Shown: piece by piece, positions 24,346 through 32,876 of the stretch
Layout: every line of letters begins with the position of its first letter
How positions within the stretch are numbered: position 1 is the first letter of the stretch
Origin: Zhouia amylolytica
GTDB lineage: Bacteria > Bacteroidota > Bacteroidia > Flavobacteriales > Flavobacteriaceae
Assembly (NCBI RefSeq): GCF_900116365.1
Contig: NZ_FPAG01000008.1
Span: 124,001 to 188,000 of the forward strand
Reading direction: 5' to 3'
DNA length: 64,000 bases
The notes under the pieces: model-generated
Told to the model about the DNA's origin: nothing
Database searches by the model: none
What the model saw: only the letters and a program-made list of their open reading frames with translations
Position numbers and translations under genes: made by a program

Positions 24346-26913
24346 ATGATCAAAAATAAAATGAATAAATCCCTGTTTTCTAGTGCATGTTTACTTTTAG
24401 TGGCTTTTACGGGTGGTAACTCTATAACGGGTTGTAACTCTGCGACTCAGAGTCTATCTGAAGAAAATGAGACTTATGTTGAGTTTGAGGATGGAAAAAT
24501 CCGATCCATTGAAGGAAAAAGAAAAATTAGTGGAATTTACCCTCATCTTACGACCTATTCGCATAATCGTGAAGATGGAACGTATGAGTTTGGAAATGAA
24601 TGTGGAATTGGAGCACTGGCTGTTTGGAATGAAGATTTGTATATGGTTAACTATGCAGCTCATCAGCCCAAAGGGAGTGAGCACCAGTTATATATTGTCG
24701 ATAAGGACAAGAGAATGGAAATGTTTAAGGGTAGTATAGGAGGTACACCCGCTGCAAGATTGGTACATCAAGAGTCTAATCAGCTTTTTATCGGCCCATA
24801 TGTCATTGACGATAAGGGAGGGATCAGGGTTATTCCGGTTAAGGAGATGCCTGGTAGGCTAACCGCAATTGCAAGACATTTAAAAGATCCGGAAAACATG
24901 GTGTATTATTATGATATGGAGGGGATGTTATATGAGGTAAATGTACATACTTTAACAGTTAACAAATTGTTTCAAGATCCATTACCAGGTTGGCATGGGA
25001 AGGGAGCATATACGAGTCAGGGTAAATTAGTGTTGGCAAATAATGGAGAGCATGCAAGTGAGGGAAGAGTAACTCATGATAATGATGATTGGGGTAGCGA
25101 ACATTATATATGGATGGATTCCTGGATGGTTCCTGATGAGGGGGTTTTCGGGCCAGAAAATTTAGGAGTTCTTGCCGAGTATGACGGCGAGGATTTTAAG
25201 ATTGTAGAAAGACATCAGTTTACAGATGTTACTACCAAAAATGGAATATACGCCATTCCAAACGAGCAAGCACCTTTATGGAGTATTGGGTGGGATAAAC
25301 GCTCAGTACGTTTAAAAATGTTAGATAATGATCAATGGACTACTTATTTATTACCTAAAGCGACATATAATAATGATCCTGCTCATGGTTGGTTTACCGA
25401 ATGGCCGAGAATCAGATCTGTGGGGAATGGAAAAATGATGATGGATATGCATGGTATGTTTTTTGATTTCCCAGAATCATTTTCGGTTGGTAATACCGCG
25501 GGAATTCGTCCAATGGGGTCTCATCTTCGTTATATTCCTGATTTTTTAAACTGGAATGGTCAAATTGTATTGGCTACAGATGAAACCTCCATACAGGGTA
25601 ACCCCTTGTCGGGCCAACCACAATCAAATCTTTGGTTTGGAGATTATGATGAATTATCTAATTGGGGGCCTGCATCTGCTTATGGGGCTATTTGGTTGAA
25701 GGATAATGTTGAAGCCGATAAATCTTCGTTACCATTTTTAGTAGCTGGTTTTGATAAGCGAATTATTCATTTAAAGAATTACGGAAATACGGATGTTGTC
25801 TTAACTCTAGAGATAGATGAAAAAGGTGACGGAAACTGGACTGTATATAAAGATATTAACCTAGATGCAATGGCCTATAGGTTAGAGGTGTTACATAATG
25901 ACTTAAAAGCAGAATGGCTACGTATCACGTCAAATAAGAGTGCTTTATTAACTGCATCTTTCCACTTTACAGATAGCGCATTGAAAAGACCGGGTAAGGA
26001 TTTGGATCTATTTAAAGGGATTGCAGATATGGATTATGAGGGAGAAGTTAGTCATTCTAAATTATATAGTAATAAGTTCAATTATAACTTAAGCGTATTT
26101 AATGGAAAAATTAGCAACGGTAAATTCAAAGTTGAACAAGATCTGGAATTTACCAAATTTGATTTTCAATTTAAAGAAGGGGTTAAAGATACTACTGCGA
26201 AAAGAGTTTTGGAAAATGAGGTTGTATGGAATACAGATGATGCTTCAGTCTATATAGACACTAAAAGAGGTAGACTAAGATTGCCTGTAATGAATCAAAC
26301 TGTGGCAAAGAAATTCCCTTCTGGAGCAATTAGAAATATAAGGGAGGTTGAATCGGAAAGAGAGTTGGCTAATATTGCCGGTACTTTTTATGAGGTTCCA
26401 TTGTTTAAAGTTGGGCAAGAACCTTATTATGATATGATGCGACCAGTATCGTCTCACGGAAAGCAAATATCTGATTTTAATACCTGGAACGGATTGTTGG
26501 TTTTAAGTGGTATAGAAAAAAATGCCGAACCATCAGAGCATATCTATACATCTGAAGATGGTGAGACTTTATTATGGTTCGGAGGTATCGATGATATATG
26601 GAGTTTTGGGAAACCTATAGGTGAAGGTGGTCCATGGAAAGATAAAGCAGTTAAGGCTCACGAACTTTCAGATATGTATTTAATGACTGGTTTTGATAGG
26701 AAGACCCTAACTTTAATTTCTGATAGGGATACTAAGATTACTTTATTAATTCATGTTAACCCTTATCTGGAAGAGCCTTTTGAATATAAGACTTTCGACT
26801 TAAAAGCAAATCAAGAATTTGTGTATGAATTCCCTGATGATTTTAGCGCACATTGGGCACAGTTAAAGTCAAGTAAAGATGCAAATCTAACTGCTTGGTT
26901 TGTTTATAAATAA
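24346..26913 (+). CDS. Large PUL-encoded lipoprotein of unknown function, probable beta-propeller
   Basis: An 855-aa exported protein. The N-terminus is a lipoprotein signal (SITGC, Cys30); the start could also be Met6 at 24361. The N-terminal half has recurrent WD/kelch-like strand pairs such as LAVWNEDLYMVNYAA, RLVHQESNQLFIGPY and LLYEV-type turns, suggesting a propeller. A related unit seems to recur in two blocks: ...MRPMGSHLRYIPDFLNWNGQ and QSNLWFGDYDELSNWG near 385-440, and MMRPVSSHGKQISDFNTWNG and TLLWFGGIDDIWSFGKP near 700-755. So the C-terminal half repeats a module. I recognise no CAZy family or catalytic motif. Its position between SusD and a CstA carrier suggests action on the imported glycan. 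Confidence 0.7.
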   Translation: MIKNKMNKSLFSSACLLLVAFTGGNSITGCNSATQSLSEENETYVEFEDGKIRSIEGKRKISGIYPHLTTYSHNREDGTYEFGNECGIGALAVWNEDLYMVNYAAHQPKGSEHQLYIVDKDKRMEMFKGSIGGTPAARLVHQESNQLFIGPYVIDDKGGIRVIPVKEMPGRLTAIARHLKDPENMVYYYDMEGMLYEVNVHTLTVNKLFQDPLPGWHGKGAYTSQGKLVLANNGEHASEGRVTHDNDDWGSEHYIWMDSWMVPDEGVFGPENLGVLAEYDGEDFKIVERHQFTDVTTKNGIYAIPNEQAPLWSIGWDKRSVRLKMLDNDQWTTYLLPKATYNNDPAHGWFTEWPRIRSVGNGKMMMDMHGMFFDFPESFSVGNTAGIRPMGSHLRYIPDFLNWNGQIVLATDETSIQGNPLSGQPQSNLWFGDYDELSNWGPASAYGAIWLKDNVEADKSSLPFLVAGFDKRIIHLKNYGNTDVVLTLEIDEKGDGNWTVYKDINLDAMAYRLEVLHNDLKAEWLRITSNKSALLTASFHFTDSALKRPGKDLDLFKGIADMDYEGEVSHSKLYSNKFNYNLSVFNGKISNGKFKVEQDLEFTKFDFQFKEGVKDTTAKRVLENEVVWNTDDASVYIDTKRGRLRLPVMNQTVAKKFPSGAIRNIREVESERELANIAGTFYEVPLFKVGQEPYYDMMRPVSSHGKQISDFNTWNGLLVLSGIEKNAEPSEHIYTSEDGETLLWFGGIDDIWSFGKPIGEGGPWKDKAVKAHELSDMYLMTGFDRKTLTLISDRDTKITLLIHVNPYLEEPFEYKTFDLKANQEFVYEFPDDFSAHWAQLKSSKDANLTAWFVYK

Positions 26914-26939
26914 ACTATTAATTGTTTTAAATTAGGACT

Positions 26940-28388
26940 ATGATCTCATTTCTTCTTTCAGTTGCAACCCTTATCATAGGTTATTTTTCTTATGGTAAAA
27001 TAGTAGAACGTATTTTTGGTATTAAAGAAGCTAAGGTTACACCAGCCATACGCCTGGAAGATGGAATAGACTATACGCCCTTACCGCTATGGCGAATTTT
27101 TTTGATTCAATTTTTAAATATAGCAGGTCTCGGGCCTATTTTTGGTGCTATTGCAGGTGCCATGTATGGTCCGTCTGCTTTTTTATGGATCGTTCTTGGA
27201 AGTATTTTTGCAGGAGGAGTACATGATTTTTTGTCTGGAATGCTTTCAGTTCGGCATGATGGTTTAAGTATAAGTGAGGTAGTCGGGATATACCTTGGGC
27301 CCTATGTAAAACACTTTATGCGGTTCTTTACCATCATACTCCTTATTTTTGTCGGTACTGTTTTTATGATGGGCCCGGCAAAGATCATAGACGGAATGAC
27401 CAGTGGTCTCTTCGGGGTATGGACATGGGTTTTTATCATTTTGATTTATTATGTTTTATCTACATTATTGCCCATTGATAAGCTCATTAGTAAATTGTAT
27501 CCTGTATTTGGAGTAGCCATGCTTTTAATGGCAATGGGATTATTTGTAGCATTATTACGGGGTTCTTATACGATTCCAGAAATTACGATTGATAACCTTA
27601 GAAATATGACAATTTCTCCAGAGGATACCCCCTTATTTCCTATGCTTTTTATTACCATAGCTTGTGGAGCTATATCTGGGTTTCATGCAACACAATCACC
27701 TTTAATGGCCAGATGTATGAAAAATGAAAAAGAGGGAAAGAAGGTTTTTTTTGGTACAATGATTACAGAAGGAATTGTTGCATTAATATGGGCAGCAGCT
27801 TCCATGTCTTTCTTTGGAAACATAGAAGGGCTTAATGGTGCAATGATAGCCAACGGTAATAATGCCGCCTGGGCTGCCAATGAAATTTCTCTGGGAATGC
27901 TGGGTAAAATAGGAGGTGTCCTGGCCATATTGGGTATTGTAGCAGCCCCTATAACTTCAGGAGATACTGCATTCAGGTCGGCAAGATTGATTATGGCAGA
28001 TATTTTTAAATGGGATCAAAAGAAAATCAAAAATCGATTGATAATTAGCTTGCCACTATTTATGGTGGCATTTCTTCTCACTCAAATAGATTTTGGAATC
28101 ATTTGGCGTTATTTTGCATGGAGTAATCAAACATTAGCAACCATAGTATTGTGGATGGCAACTGCTTATTTAATCTACAACAATAAGAATTATTTTATTA
28201 GCGCTATACCTGCAGCTTTTATGACTGCTGTTTGCGGTACTTATATTTTAGTTGCTCCTGAAGGGTTTAATCTCGAAAATGATGTGGCTTACTATGGAGG
28301 ATTTATAATACTCTTATGTGTTATAATACTTTTTAGCTGGTTTGTTCGTAAAAAGGGTAAAAGCCTGGTAATTCCATTAAAAATATAA
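26940..28388 (+). CDS. cstA: CstA-family carbon-starvation transporter
   Basis: A 482-aa inner-membrane carrier with about 12 hydrophobic helices. Signatures of the CstA/BtsT family are visible: the early FNIAGLGPIFGAIAGAMYGP, FAGGVHDFLSGMLSVRHDG, GFHATQSPLMARCMKNE, the AAPITSGDTAFRSARL segment and WRYFAWSNQTLATIVLW. It is the short type, like those of other Bacteroidota, without the extended C-terminus of enterobacterial CstA. The family imports pyruvate and possibly peptides. It begins 26 bp after the unknown 855-aa gene and so belongs to the same operon, an unusual partner for a SusCD system. Confidence 0.88.
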   Translation: MISFLLSVATLIIGYFSYGKIVERIFGIKEAKVTPAIRLEDGIDYTPLPLWRIFLIQFLNIAGLGPIFGAIAGAMYGPSAFLWIVLGSIFAGGVHDFLSGMLSVRHDGLSISEVVGIYLGPYVKHFMRFFTIILLIFVGTVFMMGPAKIIDGMTSGLFGVWTWVFIILIYYVLSTLLPIDKLISKLYPVFGVAMLLMAMGLFVALLRGSYTIPEITIDNLRNMTISPEDTPLFPMLFITIACGAISGFHATQSPLMARCMKNEKEGKKVFFGTMITEGIVALIWAAASMSFFGNIEGLNGAMIANGNNAAWAANEISLGMLGKIGGVLAILGIVAAPITSGDTAFRSARLIMADIFKWDQKKIKNRLIISLPLFMVAFLLTQIDFGIIWRYFAWSNQTLATIVLWMATAYLIYNNKNYFISAIPAAFMTAVCGTYILVAPEGFNLENDVAYYGGFIILLCVIILFSWFVRKKGKSLVIPLKI

Positions 28389-28651
28389 TTCATATAAGAT
28401 TCTAAGGGTACTATTAAAAAGATAAATTGATCGTTTTATATTTCCATTTCTTCACCATTCTTTTAACACTCGTGAATTTAAGGTGATTTTCAGATGGGCA
28501 TTAAAACAGGTCACTCGTGCCGAAACTTTTTAATTGGTTTTGAATGAAATCAAATATTGTATGGAAGATTAGTTTTTGCGGTGTTGTAAGTCATTTTAAT
28601 TCAGGTGTTTAGTTGTTAAATTGTGTTGTTTAAATTATAAAAACAAAGGCA

Positions 28652-29128
28652 ATGAAAACTAAAATCGGATTTTGTTTGGCATTCATTATGACGATGGTTT
28701 TGCTGGGTTGTGCTCAGGAAAAAAATGTTCAGGCAGATGAAATGTTAAAAGACGAAACGAAACAAAATGAAATTATGACAGCTATTGTAGAAGATCATGA
28801 AATGATGATGAATATGATGGACCATATTAAAAAGAACGATCATGCCATGCAAATGATGCGTGGTGATTCTGTTATGATGTATGATATGATGCAGGGTAAC
28901 CAAATGGTTGATTTGATGAGAGGAAGCCCAAAAATGATGGGAACTATGATGCAGCATATGATGAAAATGGCTACTGAAGATACCACGGCATGCAAGGCTA
29001 TGGGCAGTATGATGATGGGTAATGAACATATGATGCGTATGATGCAAGACCTCATGCATGAAAAGGGAATGATGGGGAATGGTAAAACCTCGCAAATGCA
29101 CATGGAACAACATCAACATGATAATTAA
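28652..29128 (+). CDS. Methionine-rich lipoprotein, probable copper binding
   Basis: A 158-aa lipoprotein: signal peptide with lipobox VLLGC (Cys20). About 39 of the 158 residues are methionine, arranged in pairs and triplets such as HEMMMNMMDHI, HAMQMMRGD and KMMGTMMQHMMKM, and the tail has MHMEQHQHDN. Met and Met/His clusters of this kind bind Cu(I) or Ag(I) in periplasmic copper proteins. A role in copper storage or tolerance in the periplasm is therefore likely but inferred. The next gene encodes a SHOCT-domain protein, and a terminator follows; the pair looks like a separate small operon inside the polysaccharide locus. Confidence 0.75.
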   Translation: MKTKIGFCLAFIMTMVLLGCAQEKNVQADEMLKDETKQNEIMTAIVEDHEMMMNMMDHIKKNDHAMQMMRGDSVMMYDMMQGNQMVDLMRGSPKMMGTMMQHMMKMATEDTTACKAMGSMMMGNEHMMRMMQDLMHEKGMMGNGKTSQMHMEQHQHDN

Positions 29129-29183
29129 GCTTAGGTGTTCGGCGTAGCATTAATAGTTAATACACTAACATAATGAAGGGGTA

Positions 29184-29411
29184 ATGATGAATGAATGGAA
29201 TTGGCACGGATGGGGGATGCATGGAATCGGTTGGGTCTTTTGGATTGCAATTATATTAATTGTTGTATGGCTCAGTTTAAGAAGTGCTTCAAGGAAGGGT
29301 ATAAATAATAGTTCGACTCAAGATTCAGCACTGGAGATTTTGAAGAAGCGGTATGCCCGAGGAGAAATCACCAAAGAGGAGTATGATGAGGCTAAAGAAC
29401 GAATTTCCTGA
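29184..29411 (+). CDS. SHOCT-domain small membrane protein
   Basis: A 75-aa protein. Residues 1-15 are Trp/His/Met-rich (MNEWNWHGWGMHG), one transmembrane helix lies at about 15-35 (IGWVFWIAIILIVVWLSL), and the C-terminus (about 48-75) is a SHOCT domain: ALEILKKRYARGEITKEEYD. SHOCT segments are short helical C-terminal motifs of unclear function, often on small membrane proteins of copper-efflux gene clusters in Bacteroidota. Start codons at 29184 and 29187 are both possible. It lies 55 bp after the Met-rich lipoprotein, so they are likely co-transcribed. Confidence 0.8.
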   Translation: MMNEWNWHGWGMHGIGWVFWIAIILIVVWLSLRSASRKGINNSSTQDSALEILKKRYARGEITKEEYDEAKERIS

Positions 29412-29440
29412 TATGTTTTTGAGTAATAATGATAGCATCA

Positions 29441-29469
29441 AAATCGGACTAAAGTCCGATTTTTTTTGT
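29441..29469 (+). terminator. Terminator after the SHOCT gene
   Basis: AATCGGACT (29442-29450) pairs perfectly with AGTCCGATT (29453-29461), followed by eight Ts. It closes the Met-rich/SHOCT operon. Confidence 0.9.
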
Positions 29470-29566
29470 TTCTCGGGTTTTATGAATTCTTACAGATCAG
29501 TTTTTTCTGAAAACGAAATAGTAATATATTTAGGCTTCACCAAAGCTGTAATTTAAATTGAAGAGA

Positions 29567-30634
29567 ATGAAAGCAAGGAATTTTACAAGATTAATCGTTT
29601 GCGTATTAATTATATCAATAAACAGTTCTATTAGTGCTCAGAACTCATTTCATCAACTTTCTTTTATAGCTAAGAACCTGGAGTGGAAAGGTGTTGCGGT
29701 TGAAGATGAAGACTATACATTATGGGGCGCTTCACCGGTTATTGGTGATGACGGGAAAGTACATCTGTTCTTGGCAAGATGGCCGGAGAAAAATGTAGAT
29801 CCGGCATGGAGGAAGTCTTCTGAAATAGCTCACTATGTTGCGGATCATCCCGAGGGACCTTTTGAATTTTCTGATGTGGTTCTTAAGGGAACCGGAAGGG
29901 ATACCTGGGATCGTTTTGCACCGCATAATCCGGAAATCAGGAAAATTGGTAAAAAATATGTTTTATTATATATCGGTAATACCGATTATCATCAACCTCC
30001 ACATCCGGCCAATCAGTCAATAGGGATGGCTATTGCAGCATCTCCATACGGCCCCTGGAAAAAGGTTGGTAAGGATGGACTTATTTTAAATACCGAAGAT
30101 GCTTCGAAATGGAATTATAAGTCAGGGAATGGCATAGTGAATCCTTCACTATTAGTTTTTAACAATAGGTATTATTTGTATTTTAAATCTATGGGACCAT
30201 CAGGTCTCAAATATGGGTTGGCTATTGCAGAAGATATTGAAGGACCTTATGTGATTCAGGACAAACCGGTGACGGCTAATAATGGAACCCTGGAAGATGG
30301 GGTGGTTTTTTATTATAATGATTCAGTTTATTTATTAACCACCGATAATCATGGTCATAATACCGGTGTTGTGGGAGGAGGTACCCTGTGGAAATCTCAG
30401 GATGGAATTACCTTCGACATCAAAGATGCTTCGGTTGGATATTTAAGGTTACCTGAATATTATGATGGGTATGATCCTGAAAAGGTTGTTAAAATATACG
30501 GATCAGCTCCGAAGCTGGAAAGACCCAAGATACTTATGATGGATGGAAAGCCCGCTTATTTATACGGTCCGAGTGGCTGGAATGTTTATGGTGATGAACG
30601 TACTGTTTGTTATGTTTTCAAGATCAACCTTTAA
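29567..30634 (+). CDS. GH43/GH117-like five-bladed propeller glycoside hydrolase
   Basis: A 355-aa secreted protein; the start at 29567 is an ATG with a clear signal peptide (VCVLIISINSSISAQ), whereas the frame extends upstream only from a TTG. The body has the blade pattern of furanosidase/GH43-type enzymes: LWGASPVIGDDGKVHLFLARW, FAPHNPEIRKIGKKYVLLYIG, IVNPSLLVFNNRYYLYFKS and GTLEDGVVFYYNDSVYLL. Acidic residues in the start of blades are candidate catalytic groups (for example Glu243 in TLEDG), but I cannot name the CAZy family with certainty. It precedes a GH29 fucosidase gene, so it probably trims a side chain or end residue of the same glycan. Confidence 0.65.
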   Translation: MKARNFTRLIVCVLIISINSSISAQNSFHQLSFIAKNLEWKGVAVEDEDYTLWGASPVIGDDGKVHLFLARWPEKNVDPAWRKSSEIAHYVADHPEGPFEFSDVVLKGTGRDTWDRFAPHNPEIRKIGKKYVLLYIGNTDYHQPPHPANQSIGMAIAASPYGPWKKVGKDGLILNTEDASKWNYKSGNGIVNPSLLVFNNRYYLYFKSMGPSGLKYGLAIAEDIEGPYVIQDKPVTANNGTLEDGVVFYYNDSVYLLTTDNHGHNTGVVGGGTLWKSQDGITFDIKDASVGYLRLPEYYDGYDPEKVVKIYGSAPKLERPKILMMDGKPAYLYGPSGWNVYGDERTVCYVFKINL

Positions 30635-30746
30635 TTAAAGTTATAATTAATTAGGTCTTTTGTACTAAAATATTTAGTTTGGCCTTTTTAAAGCATTTTA
30701 TCAATCTTGCTAATTGGGTTTAATTGTTGATATTCAAAAGAAAAAA

Positions 30747-32138
30747 ATGAAGTATAGCCTTTACTTAATAATTGTCATATCTTTTATTGTAAGTCAGAAT
30801 GTTACGGGGCAATCAACAGAAAGTATTGTTCCTCTACCTAACAAGGCCCAATTGGCCTGGCAGCAGGCTGAGCTTGTGACTGTTTTTCATTATGATCTTC
30901 ATGTTTTTGATGGGGAGCAATACAACCAGAGAAAAAACAGGATTACTCCGATTGCTAATCATAATATTTTTAATCCCGAAAAGTTAGATACTGATCAGTG
31001 GATCAGGGCAGCCAAGGATATGGGGGCTAAGATCGCTATCCTTACTGCCACTCATGAGACAGGATTTGCATTATACCAATCTGAGGTGAACCCTTACAGT
31101 ATGAAAGCGGTTAATTTTAAGGAGGGCAAAGGTGATATTGTTCGTGACTTTGTAGCTTCTTGCCGTAAATATGGTATACAACCGGGTATTTATATTGGGA
31201 TCCGCTGGAATTCTTTTTATGGAATTCACGATTTTAAAGTTCAGGGTAATAGTGAATTTTCAAAGAACAGACAACAACATTACAATCGTATGTGTGAGGG
31301 GATGGTGGAGGAATTAACCTCGAACTATGGTGATCTAGCCATTATTTGGTTCGATGGCGGGGCTCATGGGCCTGAACAAGGCGGACCTGATGTGCTTTCT
31401 ATCATTGAGCGCAATCAGCCGGGAGCTATTTTTTATCATAATTTAGATCGTTCTGATATTCGATGGGGTGGATCTGAAAGCGGGACTGTACCTTATCCGT
31501 GTTGGGGAACTTACAATCAACCTTCGTGGTTTGCAAATCGTGGAGATGATGTGGGATTCAAGCCTATAAAGCATGGTTTTCCAGAAGGGAAATACTATAT
31601 GCCGGCAATGAGTGATGCCCCATTAAGAGGATACAATGGGCGACATGAATGGTTTTGGGAACCAGGAGACGAGGCACATATTTTTCCTTTGGAACATTTG
31701 ATGGAGATGTATTATAAATCGGTGGGTAGAAATTCAACTTTAATTATGGGTCTTACGCCAAATCCGGATGGATTGATGCCTGAACCGGATGTACAGCGAT
31801 TAAGGGAGTGGGGAAAAGAAATTAAGCGAAGATTTAATGAGCCTTTAGCTAACACTAATGGAACTGGAAAGAAATTAACGATGTCCTTTAAGAAGCCCAA
31901 GGAAATCAACCATTTTATAATTAAAGAAGATATATCGAAAGGAGAACGTGTGCGTGCATTTATAGTTGAAGCACAGACTGAACGTGGGTGGGAAATACTC
32001 TTTGAAGGATCGGTTATCGGTCATAAGTTTATTCATTCTTTTGATAGGCTCGAGGTTTCTAAAATACGTCTTAAGGTTAAAGAATCGGCAGGGGTTCCGC
32101 AGATAGAGAGTTTTGAAGTTTTTAATATTAATAATTAA
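30747..32138 (+). CDS. GH29 alpha-L-fucosidase
   Basis: A 463-aa secreted enzyme with start at 30747 (MKYSLYLIIVISFIVSQNVTGQ signal peptide); the upstream in-frame codons belong to the leader. GH29 features are clear: FHYDLHVFDG, KDMGAKIAILTATHETGFAL, the nucleophile motif DLAIIWFDGG with Asp203, and WGGSESGTVPYPCWGTY. The C-terminal 90 residues (about 370-463) form a beta-sandwich like those of F5/8C carbohydrate-binding domains. It would release terminal alpha-L-fucose with retention of configuration, in the periplasm or at the surface. The Asp nucleophile position matches the family; the acid/base cannot be fixed by eye, as usual in GH29. Confidence 0.88.
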   Translation: MKYSLYLIIVISFIVSQNVTGQSTESIVPLPNKAQLAWQQAELVTVFHYDLHVFDGEQYNQRKNRITPIANHNIFNPEKLDTDQWIRAAKDMGAKIAILTATHETGFALYQSEVNPYSMKAVNFKEGKGDIVRDFVASCRKYGIQPGIYIGIRWNSFYGIHDFKVQGNSEFSKNRQQHYNRMCEGMVEELTSNYGDLAIIWFDGGAHGPEQGGPDVLSIIERNQPGAIFYHNLDRSDIRWGGSESGTVPYPCWGTYNQPSWFANRGDDVGFKPIKHGFPEGKYYMPAMSDAPLRGYNGRHEWFWEPGDEAHIFPLEHLMEMYYKSVGRNSTLIMGLTPNPDGLMPEPDVQRLREWGKEIKRRFNEPLANTNGTGKKLTMSFKKPKEINHFIIKEDISKGERVRAFIVEAQTERGWEILFEGSVIGHKFIHSFDRLEVSKIRLKVKESAGVPQIESFEVFNINN

Positions 32139-32145
32139 TTCACTA

Positions 32146-32853
32146 ATGATGAATCCATTAAAAGTTATTGGATGTATTGTGCTATCGACCTTCTTTTTAT
32201 TTGGAGAGGATGAAACCAAAACTACTAAAGTGGCATGTGTAGGGGATAGTATTACCTTTGGTGCTCGATTGGAACAAAGAGATTTACACTCTTATCCTGC
32301 CCAGTTACAGACGCTATTGGGAGCGGGGTATGAAGTAGAGAATTTTGGAATTAGTAGTTGTACGCTGCTCAGAAAGGGAAGGCCTACTGTATGGAATCAG
32401 CTATCTAAAATAGAAGCTTCAAATCCGGATGTAATTGTTATAAGTCTGGGCACCAATGATACTTGTGGAATGGGAACTTGTGGTGATCGTAAGTGCTGGG
32501 AGTACCAAGATGAATTTGCCGATGACTATCGGGATCTAATTGATCGATTAGAATTATTGCCAAGCAAACCAGAGATTATTATATGTGCTCCAACTCCTAT
32601 GGTTTTGGAAACTCCCGGGTTGAGTGATACACGAAAAAATGGTTTGATTATAAGGAAACCTCGTCTTCAAACCCTGATAAAGATAATTAAGGGGGTAGCT
32701 AAGGAAAAGGATGTGGTGTTCATGGACTTGAATACGCCTTTGCAACATAGACCAGAATTATTTACAGAAAAGGATGGCGTTCATCCCAATAAAGCTGGGT
32801 ATCTTGAAATAGCCCAGTTGATCTATGAAAAAATAAAATCTATCGGGGACTAA
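32146..32853 (+). CDS. SGNH-family esterase/lipase
   Basis: A protein of about 235 aa with a hydrophobic N-terminal export signal. The SGNH blocks are present: VACVGDSITFGARL with nucleophile Ser35, a Gly in NFGISSCTLL, the IVISLGTNDTCG block, and the C-terminal DGVHPNKAGY with catalytic Asp and His. Such enzymes in polysaccharide loci usually remove O-acetyl groups from sugars. Adjacent ATGs at 32146 and 32149 are equally possible starts; the longer frame from 32113 overlaps the fucosidase gene. It follows the fucosidase gene directly and is convergent with the hybrid regulator. Confidence 0.82.
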   Translation: MMNPLKVIGCIVLSTFFLFGEDETKTTKVACVGDSITFGARLEQRDLHSYPAQLQTLLGAGYEVENFGISSCTLLRKGRPTVWNQLSKIEASNPDVIVISLGTNDTCGMGTCGDRKCWEYQDEFADDYRDLIDRLELLPSKPEIIICAPTPMVLETPGLSDTRKNGLIIRKPRLQTLIKIIKGVAKEKDVVFMDLNTPLQHRPELFTEKDGVHPNKAGYLEIAQLIYEKIKSIGD

Positions 32854-32876
32854 TTTTTGACAAGATTATTGCATGC

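Noticed and set aside
28745-29119. Minus-strand His-rich frame opposite the Met-rich lipoprotein
   Set aside because: Runs of ATG (Met) read as CAT (His) on the other strand, so the His-rich protein is an artefact of the real gene, which has a lipoprotein signal.
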